DNA of 64,000 nucleotides from Chalara sp. BL73. Taxonomy: Eukaryota; Ascomycota; Leotiomycetes; Helotiales. This document shows, piece after piece, positions 1 to 11,593 of the stretch. The position numbers and the translations under genes are program-made. The stretch is taken from contig CAKJVC010000179.1 in the NCBI GenBank assembly GCA_918026815.1, positions 1 through 64,000 of the forward strand, given 5' to 3'. Every line of letters starts with the position of its first letter. The stretch's first letter is position 1. Under the pieces are notes generated by a model. It worked only from the letters and a program-made list of their open reading frames with translations, had not been told where the DNA came from and did no database searches.

Positions 1-110
1 AACGTAATATTAAAGAAAGTATTACCGACGTGGAGCGCGATAGCTACAATGAGGTTACAAAAGAAGGATAATCGATAAAATACGAAAATTTTTGCGCGTC
101 AGGCGCTTCA

Positions 111-244
111 GTCTCTTAGCGCAACGTACAAGGCTTCAAAATACTTACTAACAAAACAATGGTATATGAGATATATTAGTGTTTCTTATATACTATCGTT
201 TTGTCAGTAAGTATCTGAAATACCACTGTTTTGCGCCAAGAGAC
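111..244. repeat. Imperfect inverted repeat, MITE-like hairpin
   Basis: Outer arms at 111-124 and 231-244 (gtctcttagcgcaa against ttgcgccaagagac) are reverse complements with one mismatch. Inner arms at 141-170 and 185-214 pair with about 26 of 30 matches around a 14-nt loop. The unpaired stretches between arms are 16 nt on each side, so the whole 134-bp element is symmetric. It has no coding potential. A small non-autonomous element (MITE-like) is an inference; no target-site duplication was established. Confidence 0.5.
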
Positions 245-250
245 AAATGG

Positions 251-330
251 TGGTATATGAGATATTCGTCAAAAAAAGTATGGTATATGAGATATTCAGC
301 AAAAAAAGTATGGTATTTGAGATATTTGCC
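251..330 (+). repeat. 30-bp tandem repeat, about 2.7 copies
   Basis: The unit tggtatatgagatatt plus a linker ending in aaaaaaagta repeats at 251, 281 and 311 with period 30. The third copy has tggtatttgagatattt. The core tggtatatgagatat also occurs at 160-174 inside the inverted repeat, so the two elements share a sequence. Confidence 0.7.
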
Positions 331-1363
331 GTTAATATTAATATGGGTGCGCAGATAATGGAAATAAATTTACGAAAACGGGCAGTACTGCCGGCAATGA
401 ACAGTTAAATAAAATAGTACACGTTTTGGAGTTATGAGTCCCAGCTTATGCACGTCATTCACTAAAGTATTTTAGTGATGAAGTGGAGTGGTTGATTTTA
501 GATCATATGGTGTAAAGAGTGCAAGACATCAGTAATCGAAAATTATTCACATATTCAGGAGTCAACATAAGTCTTCGATATATATGCACATCTCTAGGTT
601 TCTCGGCTCCATAATTCCCGAGAATTGTAACAAAGGCAAGGCTAGTTTGCCTGGTTGGGACTCGACGGAGGCATGCCTAGCTACCTGGGTGATTTCTAGA
701 TGCTCTTTAAAATGCAAGGAAGCATGAACGTGTGACTATTTGCGTAAGGCTGGGTCTATTTCAGACTTGCCATCTGGCTAAGTTGAAAAATAACTAAAAC
801 ATTTGGGGAGAGGTATATATTTCCACAGAAGGCTTAGCACAGACGGGATTTGGCCGGGTTTCTACTTACTACGTGCATTTTACATATTCCCAAATTGTAG
901 TCCGAAGAAATTCTCAAAGGCATAATGAAGTCCAAATTTTTAAACCCAAAAATTTTCATGTTATCAAAGATATGGTTGAGAAAGTGACATGCATGGCTAC
1001 GCTGCTGGGAAACTCAATCCCATTGCAGAGTTGGGGTGAACACCCAAAAAATGAGAATTTTTCAAAGTCGTTAGAAAATTTAAAAACTTCACATATTATG
1101 AAGAATACTCTGAATATTACATTATATTCTTCAAATTGTGGTATTGTTGCGACTAAATTTATTTTTGGGCAGTTGGCCAGTTTGGGCATTTGGCTAGTGA
1201 GTCCTTCGGCTAGTGAGCCCTTCTAGACCTTCTAGGGCTTAAGTGCAACTATCAAATTCTGTCTTGCATTACTTGAGCTAAACGACAGCTTAAGAAAACC
1301 AACACGCAATCCAGCTAACAACAATGAAACATCGAAGATCATTCATCTTTATAAGTATCCAGA

Positions 1364-2545
1364 ATGATGTCACTATGGGATATCTTCGGAAGAGTTATGT
1401 TAACCACTCGAACTGATCCCGGTGCCGAGGCAGAAGAGAAGGCAACCGCATCGCAACTACTTCGCCTCCCACCAGAAATAATCCTCTTGGTAGCAAGCAT
1501 GCTTCCAACGCCATCTGCTGCCTGTCTTGCTCTTTGTACCCGCCGTATGAACCATATTCTTGGACCTAGGTTCTGGGGGTCTTTACAGAGTGAAGCACCA
1601 GATGTCCGGCTCACATTTCTGTCATCCTTAGCGAAAGACCTTCCTCAACACTTCGTATGCCAGGAGTGTGCATGCCTTCATCGAATGTGTGTAATTAAGT
1701 GGCCCCGGATAATAACACGCCACTTCGGCCCTCGTTGTATCTGGAAGAGCTCAGGCTATCGTCATCTATTCCTGTCGCGGTATCGGGTATATTTTCCTCA
1801 CATCCAGTTAGCAATAAAGCAGCACTATTGCGGCACTGATATTGGATTTCCTATTGAGGCTTTTCAACACCTAGAGGTTGAACACGATCAGACCCAACAG
1901 AAAATCACTCTGTTATCTGTCGATGCCCAGATTGTCTCCAATGAACTTCTGATGCGGTCTCAGACATGGATACTTCTCCCTTGGAGCCGACGCGATGGTT
2001 TCATCCGCGAATTAGCTAAGAATAGCTTGTCGAATGATATCTGTGTGCATACGCGACTAGGACCTTTGAATAGGGACCTGGTATCGGATCTGGTGAGATC
2101 TAGACTTGACCAGCTAGAGTCTCGAGAGAATTGTCGTACACAAATATTGCAATGCCCTTATTGTTGGACGGACTACGTGTTAGATGCAATAGACTTTGGA
2201 GAGCGAGGGTTTGCGGTGCTTGTTACAAGATGGGTCAATCTGGGTGCTGGCCTAGACTCTGCAGATGCGAAATGGCAAAGTCATATCACTGTACGCATGG
2301 CTAGAGATGTTCATCACCCACACAATCTAGGAGATATTCGAACAGGCTTCGAAGACCAGGCGGAAGTATCAGTGGAGGAGCTCACTGCTGATAATAAACT
2401 GAAGCTGTTCTCGAGGAGGCAAACTCGATTGGTTTGTCGAGGGTCGGATGGCCTTGTCTGGAAGTGGGATCGGGGCAAGCGGTGGTATCTAGCACCGTCG
2501 GGACCACCTCAAATGAGCTTCTGGAACTTTTTGATGCACTCGTAG
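1364..2545 (+). CDS. F-box domain protein
   Basis: A single-exon reading frame of 393 residues. Residues about 33-70 read LRLPPEIILLVASMLPTP and continue with LALCTRRMN, the LPxEIxxxIxxxL signature of an F-box, which in fungi usually docks substrates to SCF ubiquitin ligases through Skp1. Two CxxC pairs follow (CQECACLHRMC near residue 105, CPYCW near 265). No leucine-rich or WD repeats are visible, so the substrate is unknown. The start is the first ATG of an ATGATG pair. Family assignment rests on the F-box only; the rest is unrecognised. Confidence 0.75.
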   Translation: MMSLWDIFGRVMLTTRTDPGAEAEEKATASQLLRLPPEIILLVASMLPTPSAACLALCTRRMNHILGPRFWGSLQSEAPDVRLTFLSSLAKDLPQHFVCQECACLHRMCVIKWPRIITRHFGPRCIWKSSGYRHLFLSRYRVYFPHIQLAIKQHYCGTDIGFPIEAFQHLEVEHDQTQQKITLLSVDAQIVSNELLMRSQTWILLPWSRRDGFIRELAKNSLSNDICVHTRLGPLNRDLVSDLVRSRLDQLESRENCRTQILQCPYCWTDYVLDAIDFGERGFAVLVTRWVNLGAGLDSADAKWQSHITVRMARDVHHPHNLGDIRTGFEDQAEVSVEELTADNKLKLFSRRQTRLVCRGSDGLVWKWDRGKRWYLAPSGPPQMSFWNFLMHS

Positions 2546-2859
2546 GCGGAATGTGGTTCTTGCAACCAGCAGTTTGTCCAAGGGTCTATACTGCAGTCGA
2601 GGACGGAGTTCCGGCGGGATATTGGGCATACTGTAATCTTGTGTATAATATAGGGCTATGTCAGGACTTCTCACAGTTAAAATAGAATTGGATTTTCGAT
2701 CTTATTTGCAAGCACCTATGCATGTATATGGGGAACGGTAATGACGGCACTCCAGACTCTTCCACAGATTCAATGTGCGCGGAACTCTATGGAGGTCAGC
2801 ACATCGACGCCATTGAGGCAACAAAACTCAAAGGCACGACATTAACGGTGTCTCATCAT

Positions 2860-3351
2860 CCCGACTAGCTTCTTATTCAAATAGAAGTATATCATCAGCT
2901 TCACTGCCTGAACACGATCCGTCAAGCTTTGTGGCTTCCTGTTGTACAAAGATACAGAATAAATTTCCCATGTTACTTTCTAGAGAATGGAGAACGAAAT
3001 TATGCTGATAAAGGGGCCAATCACATTGGCAAGTCTTCCTATCAGGTTTTCAAATTTGTGAAATACTGATACCCTACGCGATGATTGCCTAGATTGGGTT
3101 CACCAGAGCTTGCTTTGTCAGGTGGTACTACCCCTGTGCCCTGGCAAGTAGACTCAAAAGCACAGCGGCAATTGCCTCAACTTCCGTGGCGAAAAATCTG
3201 TCGAAATATGGACGCAATCAACACTCGGGCGGGCGAAGATGAGGTGAAGGGAGAAGTTGATTTCGGACATGGGCCAGATGTTGACATTTGGGTATACCTT
3301 ATTCATGGTATGACGTTAAGCCTTTATGAAGACGGGAATAACATGTGTTAG
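2860..3351 (+). pseudogene. UstYa/DUF3328-like gene relic
   Basis: Around 2884-3050 one frame reads EVYHQLHCLNTIRQALW and onward, the HxxHC motif of the UstYa (DUF3328) oxidase family, which acts on ribosomal peptides (ustiloxin, cyclochlorotine) and other fungal metabolites. A second block at about 3080-3120 resembles the second HxxHC region (DDCLDWVHQSLLCQ). The usual C-terminal part, GGTTPVPW then a CRNMDAI segment, lies in another frame at 3118-3270. The pieces sit in three frames, with a stop after the first block. No N-terminal membrane anchor is found. A short intron could join blocks one and two, but blocks two and three need a frameshift. Confidence 0.55.
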
Positions 3352-4063
3352 GATTGATCTATTCATAAGACTTCAGAAGTTTCTTCTTTCCACAACTATT
3401 TTTTCAACTGTAGTTAACATCTTATGTATGAGATGGATATGAATTTTATCTTAAGGAGCTTGGAGTGGCTTAAAATGTTATCATGTGCAGCAGTGAAGCG
3501 CAAAACGCCGGCTCTTCATAATCAGGATGTGTGATTCAAAGGGCGTGGCTTGGAGTCGCATCAACCATCATGTGATTCGACCACCTGTCAGGGTAGATGA
3601 CAGCCATTATTATTCATTATGACATATGATGATATCCAAACGTCTATGCAATTCATGTCGTCACTTCAACCAATTGCAGTGTAAAATAATAACCACGTGA
3701 TATGTACATTCCCCACTTCCGCATCGGCTGTTTTGCATGGGAATCTACAGCCTAGGGAGAAAGGAGTTGCGGGCTGGAGTTACGGAGATTAATGTTGCAC
3801 AAGAACTTTATATCTGTCAAACGATAAATGGAAGTAGTCTCGAATTTCTGAGTATCAAATGCTGATTTATAATCAAGAGGGGATGTTGGCCCTTACCGAT
3901 GTCAAATATCCAGGACTCCGGAGGCTGAACCTTGACCGAGGTACGACGCAGCAGCCTTATAAAGAGTGCACTTTGCACAGATAAGAATTCATCTGCCCCC
4001 AGCGACATCATCCATGAACTCTTTGCTATAGATTACATCTTGTATATTATACTGCCATCTAGA
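3352..4063. other. Intergenic, no gene seen
   Basis: AT-rich spacer between the UstYa-like relic and the GFA-family relic. A CACGTG core is present near 3694. Nothing coding could be supported. Confidence 0.5.
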
Positions 4064-4693
4064 ATGACAAAGACTATAATGTCAACAGCTGACGATTCCA
4101 AGCCATATATCCCACTGGCGGGCTTGGCTGATGATGGGTGGTCAACAGAAGATGAAGCCACGGCCACATGCTTTCTGCGGAGCCGTACAACTATCTTTTC
4201 GTAAGTTCGCACTCGAGCCATATTGCTCCGTGCTCCCAGGACAGTTCCAACTCCCTGCTTCATTTTCTGACGTGCTTTCCAATAAACAGCCAACTTCAAA
4301 ACCTGGCCTAGTCAACGCTTTCATCTGCAACTGCACAGACTGTCGTAAAATCACCGCATCTATGTTCGCATCCAACTTCACGATCGATGACAGATACCTC
4401 AAGCACCTTCGCGGTCGCGAGAATCTGAAAACTTTTGCCCAAGAGAAAACTATTGCCTCGGGATATACCATGACCAATTACTTCTGCTCCTCATGTGGCA
4501 CTCTTATGTACCGCGTGGGAGCAGGCTTCCCGGGATGAGCATTCTACGACTTGGCACCGTGGATGATTTCCGCCTCCACGAGACTAAGCTGAAGCCTAGA
4601 TTAGAGCAATTCACCAACTCTCGAGTTAGCTGGTTACATGGCGTGGAGGGAGTGAGGCAGGTTGAGGGTAGCGCGTACAAATCGAGGCTTTGA
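4064..4693 (+). pseudogene. GFA/CENP-V-family protein, frame-broken
   Basis: The pieces assemble into a glutathione-dependent formaldehyde-activating (GFA) family protein of about 180 residues. They are a leader ending in TATC, then FCGAVQLSF, then NAFICNCTDCRKITASMFASNF, and later NYFCSSCGTLMYRVG, followed by MSILRLGTVDD. These are the paired zinc-binding cysteines of the family, which has many members of unknown substrate. Three single-base problems break the frame: an extra T in the run at 4172-4174, an extra C after the apparent intron (gtaagt at 4201 to cag at 4289), and a missing G at 4532-4534. Either it is a pseudogene or this stretch is poorly sequenced. Confidence 0.75.
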
Positions 4694-5694
4694 AAAGAAA
4701 AAACTTCAAAGTTTGATGCGGCAGAGGACTGATAAATGGAATTTGATTGATCTTAGGACACCGCCTTGGCAAATTTTCGGGATGGTCTTTGACATGATTC
4801 TGGTTAGCTTTTGGGACCAATTCGGGTCAAACTTGGTAGCCTGAAAGCAAGAATAGCTTGAAAAATAAGAGGAAATACACACATTCTCAGCTCTTGCGAC
4901 TATTCATGGGTGCCAATCTGAGACGCTTGTCAACTACGCCAGAGTCCAAATAGCCTGCCTCAATTTCTCTTGTTGGGTCTTTCCGAGAAACGCCGCATTC
5001 AGAAATCTCAACACGGCGCTGATGGTGGGAGAATAGAGGGGTGTTAGTGTTAATTCGGCTTGGGAAGTATATACATACATGTACTTTCAGGACCGAGAAG
5101 ATAGCTCTTGGGATATGGGATATTATGGATATTTTCTTCGAGAAGAGGGTCGAGATCGTGTGAGATGTAAGGTCCAGGGTTTGGAGTAAATGAAGTATGT
5201 GCTGTATGTGCGAAATATGTCTGTATGTACTTTGGTGGTTACAATGCATTAGAATTCGCGAGTCGAGACATGGCGAGTTTATTGGGAATCATCTTCTCCG
5301 AGCTTCCTGATTAACCCTTTCAATTCTCCGGCCTTGGACGACAAGTTGAACCGAAAGTGAGATTCCCAAAATTGCCAATTAGTGCAACTAGTGGCGTCAA
5401 GTTGGGTGACAGTGGTCAGAGTCTCTTCTAGTATACAGCAATGACCTAATAGTACATTATGAAATCTCAAGATGTGTTATAGTTTCTTATGTATGCCTGG
5501 AATTAAGTTGTAAGTATAATACCTGGGATAAAGTGGGTAGAGCAGATGAGGACAAGCAGTCGGATATTTTTCAACAGTGGACATAAATTCAGATCTCCTC
5601 AGATTCAATAAATTCTGTGCTAGCGGGTGATTGGAGGCTTTCGCCTATTAAGTGGGAAGGAAAGAACAGAAATAGTAATAACTGAACCAATCCA
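4694..5694. other. Intergenic, no gene seen
   Basis: Spacer between the GFA relic and the 3' end of the minus-strand kinase-HET gene. Short ORFs on both strands have no recognisable content. Confidence 0.45.
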
Positions 5695-8600
5695 TTAGCG
5701 GATTCGAGCATCTACCGCAGGACTATCCCACACAATTTGATGTTTACGCAAGAATGCAGCTCCTACTCTCTCATAAACACCATTTTCTTCTGGACCAAGA
5801 GCAGTCACAATTAGTGCATAGTATGTATGGACTTTGCCTTGGCTGGAAGACTTGCTTGAGCCAACAACGACGCATTTGAACGGTTGATAAAAGGTGCGAC
5901 CTGGCTCATCCAGAAAGACGCGTGCACCTGGTTCGACGACTTTAATATCACGCACAAGTGCTTCGAGCTCGAGTGCGGCTTTGTTGTTATCGTCCTTGGC
6001 CGTTTTCCAAGGGGAGACGACATCCCCATCCCACAGGTCCCATTCCACGCCTCCAAGAGGGACCTCCATGTATCGGATATCTCCAGCATAGGCCATCCAG
6101 GACCAGGAAGGGACGGGCTGCTGTTCTTTGTCTCGCTGCCCGGAAAAGTCGATGCGTTTGAGGCGCGCCTGGGCCCTCTGCCATAGCAAGCCTCGACGGA
6201 AGTAGATATCGAAAACGCCGTAGCCGCCTTTGGCGCCTAGGACGCGCAGGAGCCGCGTCTCAAGCCCTCTGATAGCGACAGGACGGTCCGTTAAGTATGA
6301 GAGCGCGAGCGTAGAGTAGCGCTCGTAGAGGTCCTGATAGAGCTTGATCTTCTTGCCTTTTACGTAGCTCGGAAAAGAATAGGGGAAATTGGCGTCGCCG
6401 AGTAAAGATGCTTTAGAGCTAGACAACAAAAGATAATTAGTTGTTAGATTTCTTGGCAATATCAGAGTCCTCCGTTCAGTTTAGGAGAACGTACTTTTTT
6501 GTCTTCGTTATTGTCTCGCAGCGCACACCTTCGCCGCATTCCCAGTACGTTTGTGTCTCGGTGAAGTAGATTGTTCGGCGTGAAAGAGCTCGCTCTTGTA
6601 AGACCCATCCTCTCTTGTTGAGCTCTCCTTGCTCAACGTCATTGTAGAAATCGTCGATAGCTTCACTTAGGTAGTAAAATGTATTGCCAGATTTCATCGT
6701 CACACACTGTCTCTCGGGGCGTGTCTTGAGAAAGTGCTCTGCTGGTGAGCTGGCGCAACTGGCAGCAAGAGTAATGTAGGCGGAGCGGAAGACCTGCTCC
6801 ATGCGTTCGGACTCTTTCTTCCAATCTCGCCCGTTATCTTTGTCAAATGGATCACTCTTGTCATGTTGGATGATGCAGAGCGAATCAATCCAAAGGTATT
6901 GCACTTCCAGCTCTCGAGCAATAGTGATGGCATCTTGGTACATCGGAGGCAGATCTACGTCATGGACGCCGTTCTCTAGCCTGTGGATGTTCTTCTCGTA
7001 TGTACACCTAATCTTGCCTCCAAGGGGATCGGGCTCACCCGCATTGGGGAGCGAGCCCCATCGATAAGACAGGGCTAGATACTTAGCTTCCTTTGCAAGT
7101 CCGCTTGTCTCGCAGATTAGCCGAGGTGTCTTGGAGCCGCGCTTCCCAACATCAAGAAGCCTGGTCGGCAAAAAGGGGATATCCTGAGCGCAGATGCACT
7201 GATGTGTGTCACAGTCACGAATCCATTCTCTAAGCACTTGGATATGTGTTGGACTTCCAGGATCAGGAAGGTTCGGAAACCCAAGCTGAATATTCGACTT
7301 GAAAGCCTCAGGGGCATCTGGTCATTGTCAAAATCAAGACTACGACATCAGTGTAGAGAAATACTTGCCAGGCAAGGTGCAGAGCGAAGCAATTGGCGGC
7401 AGCCGTTTATTGTTGAGCTTTAGGGATGAGCCAAACCTGAAGAAATGCAAATTATCGTCCGGAAGGGTGGCCCAGCTCTCAAGAGATAGAGAGAGTAATC
7501 GACACAGGGCACACTGAGCCGAGCTCTTGTCTAACCTTGCGGCCGTATCATCGAAGCTGCATTCTTGAGACCACAGCGATAAGCCAGCGCAGCGGCCGCA
7601 CAGCTTTGAGGGATCATACATTTGAGGCAACTGGTGAAGGTTGGCTCTGAGTCGCGTTGCTATGTCTTCGTCGGGAATGTATTCCCATTTGTCATCAAGC
7701 TAAAAGCTCTTGGGTTAGCACCAAGTCTTTATTAAAAGGTAATTAAAGTAGAATACGCACTTTCTAGATTAAGGAAGCGTGAAACTGTTAGCCATGCATG
7801 CTTCTTAGTGGAATGACCGATATTAATCTCAACATACGGGCTATAGAGTAAATGTTAATTGGGTGTATGTGTGAATTTTCAATGCCTGTAACTCACAAAC
7901 TGCCATAATTTATTAACAAAGAGCAAAGAATTAGCGGATTCCGCTTAGAGGGTGCTAGTTCTTGCCTTCTATGAAGGAAGAGGTGTTTGTCAACTACGAC
8001 ACTAAAGTCTTGTCTGTTGGCATTGACTCAGCTTACATACTGTGATACTTAGCAAAACTCAACCGATTATAGAAATAAATTGCACTCACTTCCTGATTCT
8101 TGCCTGAAGAATCTCTGCGGGAGCGCGTCGAGAAGTCCGTTAAGGACTCAGGCCCATGGAGTGACAACGACGTCAATCCGTCCTGCTCGAGGTTGATCCA
8201 TTCAATAACACCGCCTTCTACATCACGAAGGATGGCGCCAAACCCTTTGCACACTTCTGGGGCATATGCCCGCTCAGCGTCCCCTGTATTCACAGACACG
8301 GCCGTTCGTGACATCATTGTGTTTAGGACCTCTTCGCTCGATGCCGTCGGTTCTCGAACACTGAGCTTAAATGTAGGGATATCTGTCCGTACCTGAGAAT
8401 CGGCCGTAACTTGCAGCTCGTCTCGAGGCTCGTCAGGCGCGGGAAGTGGATCTTTGGGGTCGGCATTTGCAGCAATGACGAGAAGTCGCTTCTCCACAAG
8501 AGCAATTAGACGGCTGACCGCAGTCTCCTTCTGGCCTGTCCCGGCACAGCGCGGGTCGTTCTTGATGTGCTCAATCCAACTCTTGACAGTAGTATTAACT

Positions 8601-10348
8601 TCAGCCCTTTTCCTATCATTCACATTGAGGGTAGCCGGTTTATTTGTAATGGTATAGAACCTTGCGCCAAGCTCATTGTTGAAGCGCTCCAGTTCCTCCA
8701 CACCGTACAGCAACCAAATGACAAACTCCAGGTAAAGGCAGCCGAGTGACCATATATCGAACCGGCGTGAAGTAGCCTGATCAGGAAAGAGCTCTGTTTC
8801 TGGGGCTGCGTAGGCTATAGTTTCTCCTGCTGCCATCTTCGTTTTAGACCGAAATCGCGTTGACTTGTCGTGGGTTCTTGAAAGACCCACGTCAGAAATG
8901 ACTAGAACGCATGAAGTGTGGTCCTTTATAGCCGTCGAGCCGGACATATTAAAACACAGGACATTTTCAGGCTTCAGATCGCCGTGACGGCTTACTTGGT
9001 TTTCGTGATGTAGAGTCTGGAGAGCATCAGCCAACCCTAGAAGCTGCTGAAAGACCCACTTCATATAGTTATGATTATAAATTGACGGGATCTTCTCCTT
9101 CCAGAACTTGCGAAGATTGCCATGCTCTGCCCATGGGAAAACGAAAAAGAGGTCCTCAGCCTCTCCAGCTTTCTTCTTGTAGAAGGCAGTCGCCTTGATC
9201 AAGTGTTGGCTATCAAAGCTTCGGAGAGCGTCTAGTGCCTGGTACTCAGCCTGGACGAAAGATGTAAAAGTACCCTTCATTAATCCGTTAGGTAGCAGTT
9301 GCTTAACAGCAACGTAAGGATTTCCCTCATTATCGGTCGCAATATCCTGATAAGGTATTAATTAGCAACAAAGAAGGTTTGACGGTCCCAGTTTTGGAAG
9401 GGGAAGCCGCGTTGACCTGCGACAAGTATAAGTAGTTACTTGGTTACTTACAATGCCATCTGGTCTGAATGTAATGTGATTGCGGTGAACCAGGCCTTTA
9501 TAGACGATGCTGAACTCAGTACGAGATATCTCGTGGAGTGTTAGAAAAGGTAGGTGGCTCCGGGAGTCAAGGGGCGGGTGGTCGAAAGTGGTCCAGCGCA
9601 ACTCAGGAACGAAAAAGATCCATTGCCAAAAATTGAAAAGATTAAAAGCCTCAGACATAGTGACTCGGGAATCAAGTTTGAGTTCTCTTTGTGGAGTTTC
9701 CTTTGTGAATACAATGGACGTAAATTTAGGCGCTAGTTTGACCGGGAACATCGAGTCGCCGATGCCATGGTCACAGAATAAATCGAGCAGCTTCTCATTC
9801 TTCGTGTAAACAAGCATCGTGAACAGCTGTGGCGCACGTTCCTGGACAAAGGTTGTCAAACGCGAAAGTCCGTTCTTCCACTCTGCTTGGTACCTCTTGG
9901 CTGCTAGTGCTGCCTCGACATCCCTATTCTGCAGCATTTCCCTACCGCATGTGAGCGAGAGCCATTCCTGATCATCACCTCTCAGACGCTTCAACACTTC
10001 AGCTTCGATGAGACGGTAGATCCGGTCATAAGGTGTCGCCATACCATTGCCGGCCATGGAGCCCCCACTAACCATTTGCAGATCGGTGGCGGCGGTTGGC
10101 ACCGGGGATAGCTTGCTTAAGCGTCGACTAATCGCGACAGTGCCGGGGAATGAATGATGCCTCTTTGGTGCTTTAAACCTTTCTTGTATGGGTCTACTTG
10201 TGTTCCAAGTTACAGACTTTGTAACGGGAGAAAAGCGGGTTATCGAGGCCCTTAAGCTAGAGTCAGAGGGTGTCCGTGATGGAGGGGTTGCACACGATAC
10301 CCGTTCTGTACCACGGAGGCCACAAGACAGGCAGGACAGGAAGCACAT
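5695..10348 (-). CDS. Kinase-like domain fused to HET domain (probable single gene)
   Basis: The N-terminal 300 residues (exon 10348-9452) are unrecognised. Exon 9346-8104 holds a kinase fold: VAVK (K~314), a catalytic loop with HGD at ~420-422 followed by LKPEN, DVG at ~451-453 where active kinases have DFG, APE and FDIWSLGC. The glycine loop is degenerate (ISRTEFSIVYKG). Coding then continues through short exons 8026-7897 and 7840-7759 into 7699-7369, 7317-6495 and 6418-5695. These encode a cysteine-rich CxxC segment and a classical HET domain (LALSYRWGS, YLWIDSLCIIQ, RGWVLQERALS). This model is 1409 residues and keeps frame throughout. It needs non-GT donors at 8103 and 7758; with a GT donor at 8089 the kinase part would stop early, giving two genes. 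The HET part alone is certain. HET proteins trigger incompatibility cell death. Confidence 0.7.
7318..7368 (-). other. GC-AG intron
   Basis: A 51-nt intron in the HET coding part starts with gcaagt and ends ccag. Splicing here joins LCTLP to DAPEAFKSNIQLGF in frame. The nearest GT donor (gtattt) gives an immediate stop, so the GC donor is the supported choice. Confidence 0.7.
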
Positions 10349-11593
10349 AGCTACATGAAGAGGTAGGCTGCCTGTTCTGGTTTCATTTATACTAATGGCA
10401 ACATGACTTCAGCGAGGAGACGTAAGGTCGAGGTTAGAGGCGTCTGTGCATAAGTTTGGCGTAGGAAGACTTGTTTGCTGGGCAGAGAAAGGCACGCACA
10501 ATACTTCGATGCCCTGCTTGAGGCTCAAGTAATCGAAATCTTTGATATTGATTGGCCGCAGTCTATACAGAATGGAGGGTAAATAATATTGCACATTGGC
10601 TGAGAAGGTTGCGCATGCATCATGTCACACAGACGCAGCTATAATTCGACGTGACCGTCGGTCGGGTGTGCTCATGCCGCCTACTCGGCGTGCCATTATT
10701 TGTATCTCACTTGAAGAAAAGTATCCTATCGGCAAAGAAAGCAAAGAGGCTCCGGATTAGCCATAGAGCAGAAGTATCCACACAGTTATCGCGAGGGTAA
10801 ATTGTACTTCCCGTGATAGATTTGGAGGTCATGTGATGAGCGCAGGGAAATCTGTATAGTCTCTGACGCACCCGACAGTTTTCTGTTATTTTATTATCAC
10901 AAGGTTCCAGCTCCAGCTCTCTTCCCAGCTATAGATATAGTAATTGTACTCCATCACACGAGTGCCTATCTCGGTTGCATAAACGATATCCCCAACCTAC
11001 TATATTGTATAATTTTTGTTTTACACTTCTCACCTAGATAAGCGAAGTACAATTAGAGTGCAGGAGTAATAGCACAAACACTAAGAGTACTTGCTCTAAC
11101 AGGGGTCGCTTCTGGTAGGCGAGTTACATGAAAGGTAATAGGACGACTGGAGGAGGAGTCCACAGCCTCATTTTCAACTCCTCACCTGGCCCGGGCGTAC
11201 ATTATATCTTTGATGGTGAAGATGGTGTCGGGGCCTTCTATCTGGTTGGGCAACGATAAGCAGCATATGCAATCAATTCCGAAGGACGGCACGAAGCGGC
11301 CGCACCTTGATCTGCCTAAAAGCCATGATTGGGTTTCGAAGGTGACGAAAACGCAAGGTCCAGGCAGAAGCATCTCAGCATCTCTCCCCAACACCCTATC
11401 CTCTCGTTCCAAGTGGGGATTGGAGCTGAGCTCGGGGCTCAGCTCCTGGACCGAACTTGATCTGGGTTTCCAGCATGCTTCTCCCGAACACATTCTGAGA
11501 CCTCACCCACTTGCCAGGTCATGACATTCTTAATTGTTCTCCCGCCGTCCTATATCCAGATATTATCTAGAAGTATTCAAACAAACTGTAGAA
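10349..11593. promoter_or_regulatory. Bidirectional spacer between two kinase genes
   Basis: 1.2 kb separate the head-to-head starts at 10348 (minus) and 11594 (plus). Overlapping ORFs on both strands at 11182-11524 have no recognisable content and look like chance. Regulation shared by the two divergent paralogs is an inference from layout. Confidence 0.4.

Larger units (their letters stand above)
1..1363. other. AT-rich gene-free left edge
   Basis: I see no supportable gene here. Overlapping ORFs on both strands at about 873-1226 have low-complexity, unfamiliar translations. The first 330 bases carry an inverted repeat and a short tandem repeat, listed separately. The base composition suggests a degraded repeat margin. 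Confidence 0.5.

Noticed and set aside
11182..11524. Overlapping ORFs of about 100 codons on both strands between the kinase genes
   Set aside because: Mutually antisense, with no motif in either and no splice context; chance ORFs in GC-balanced DNA.
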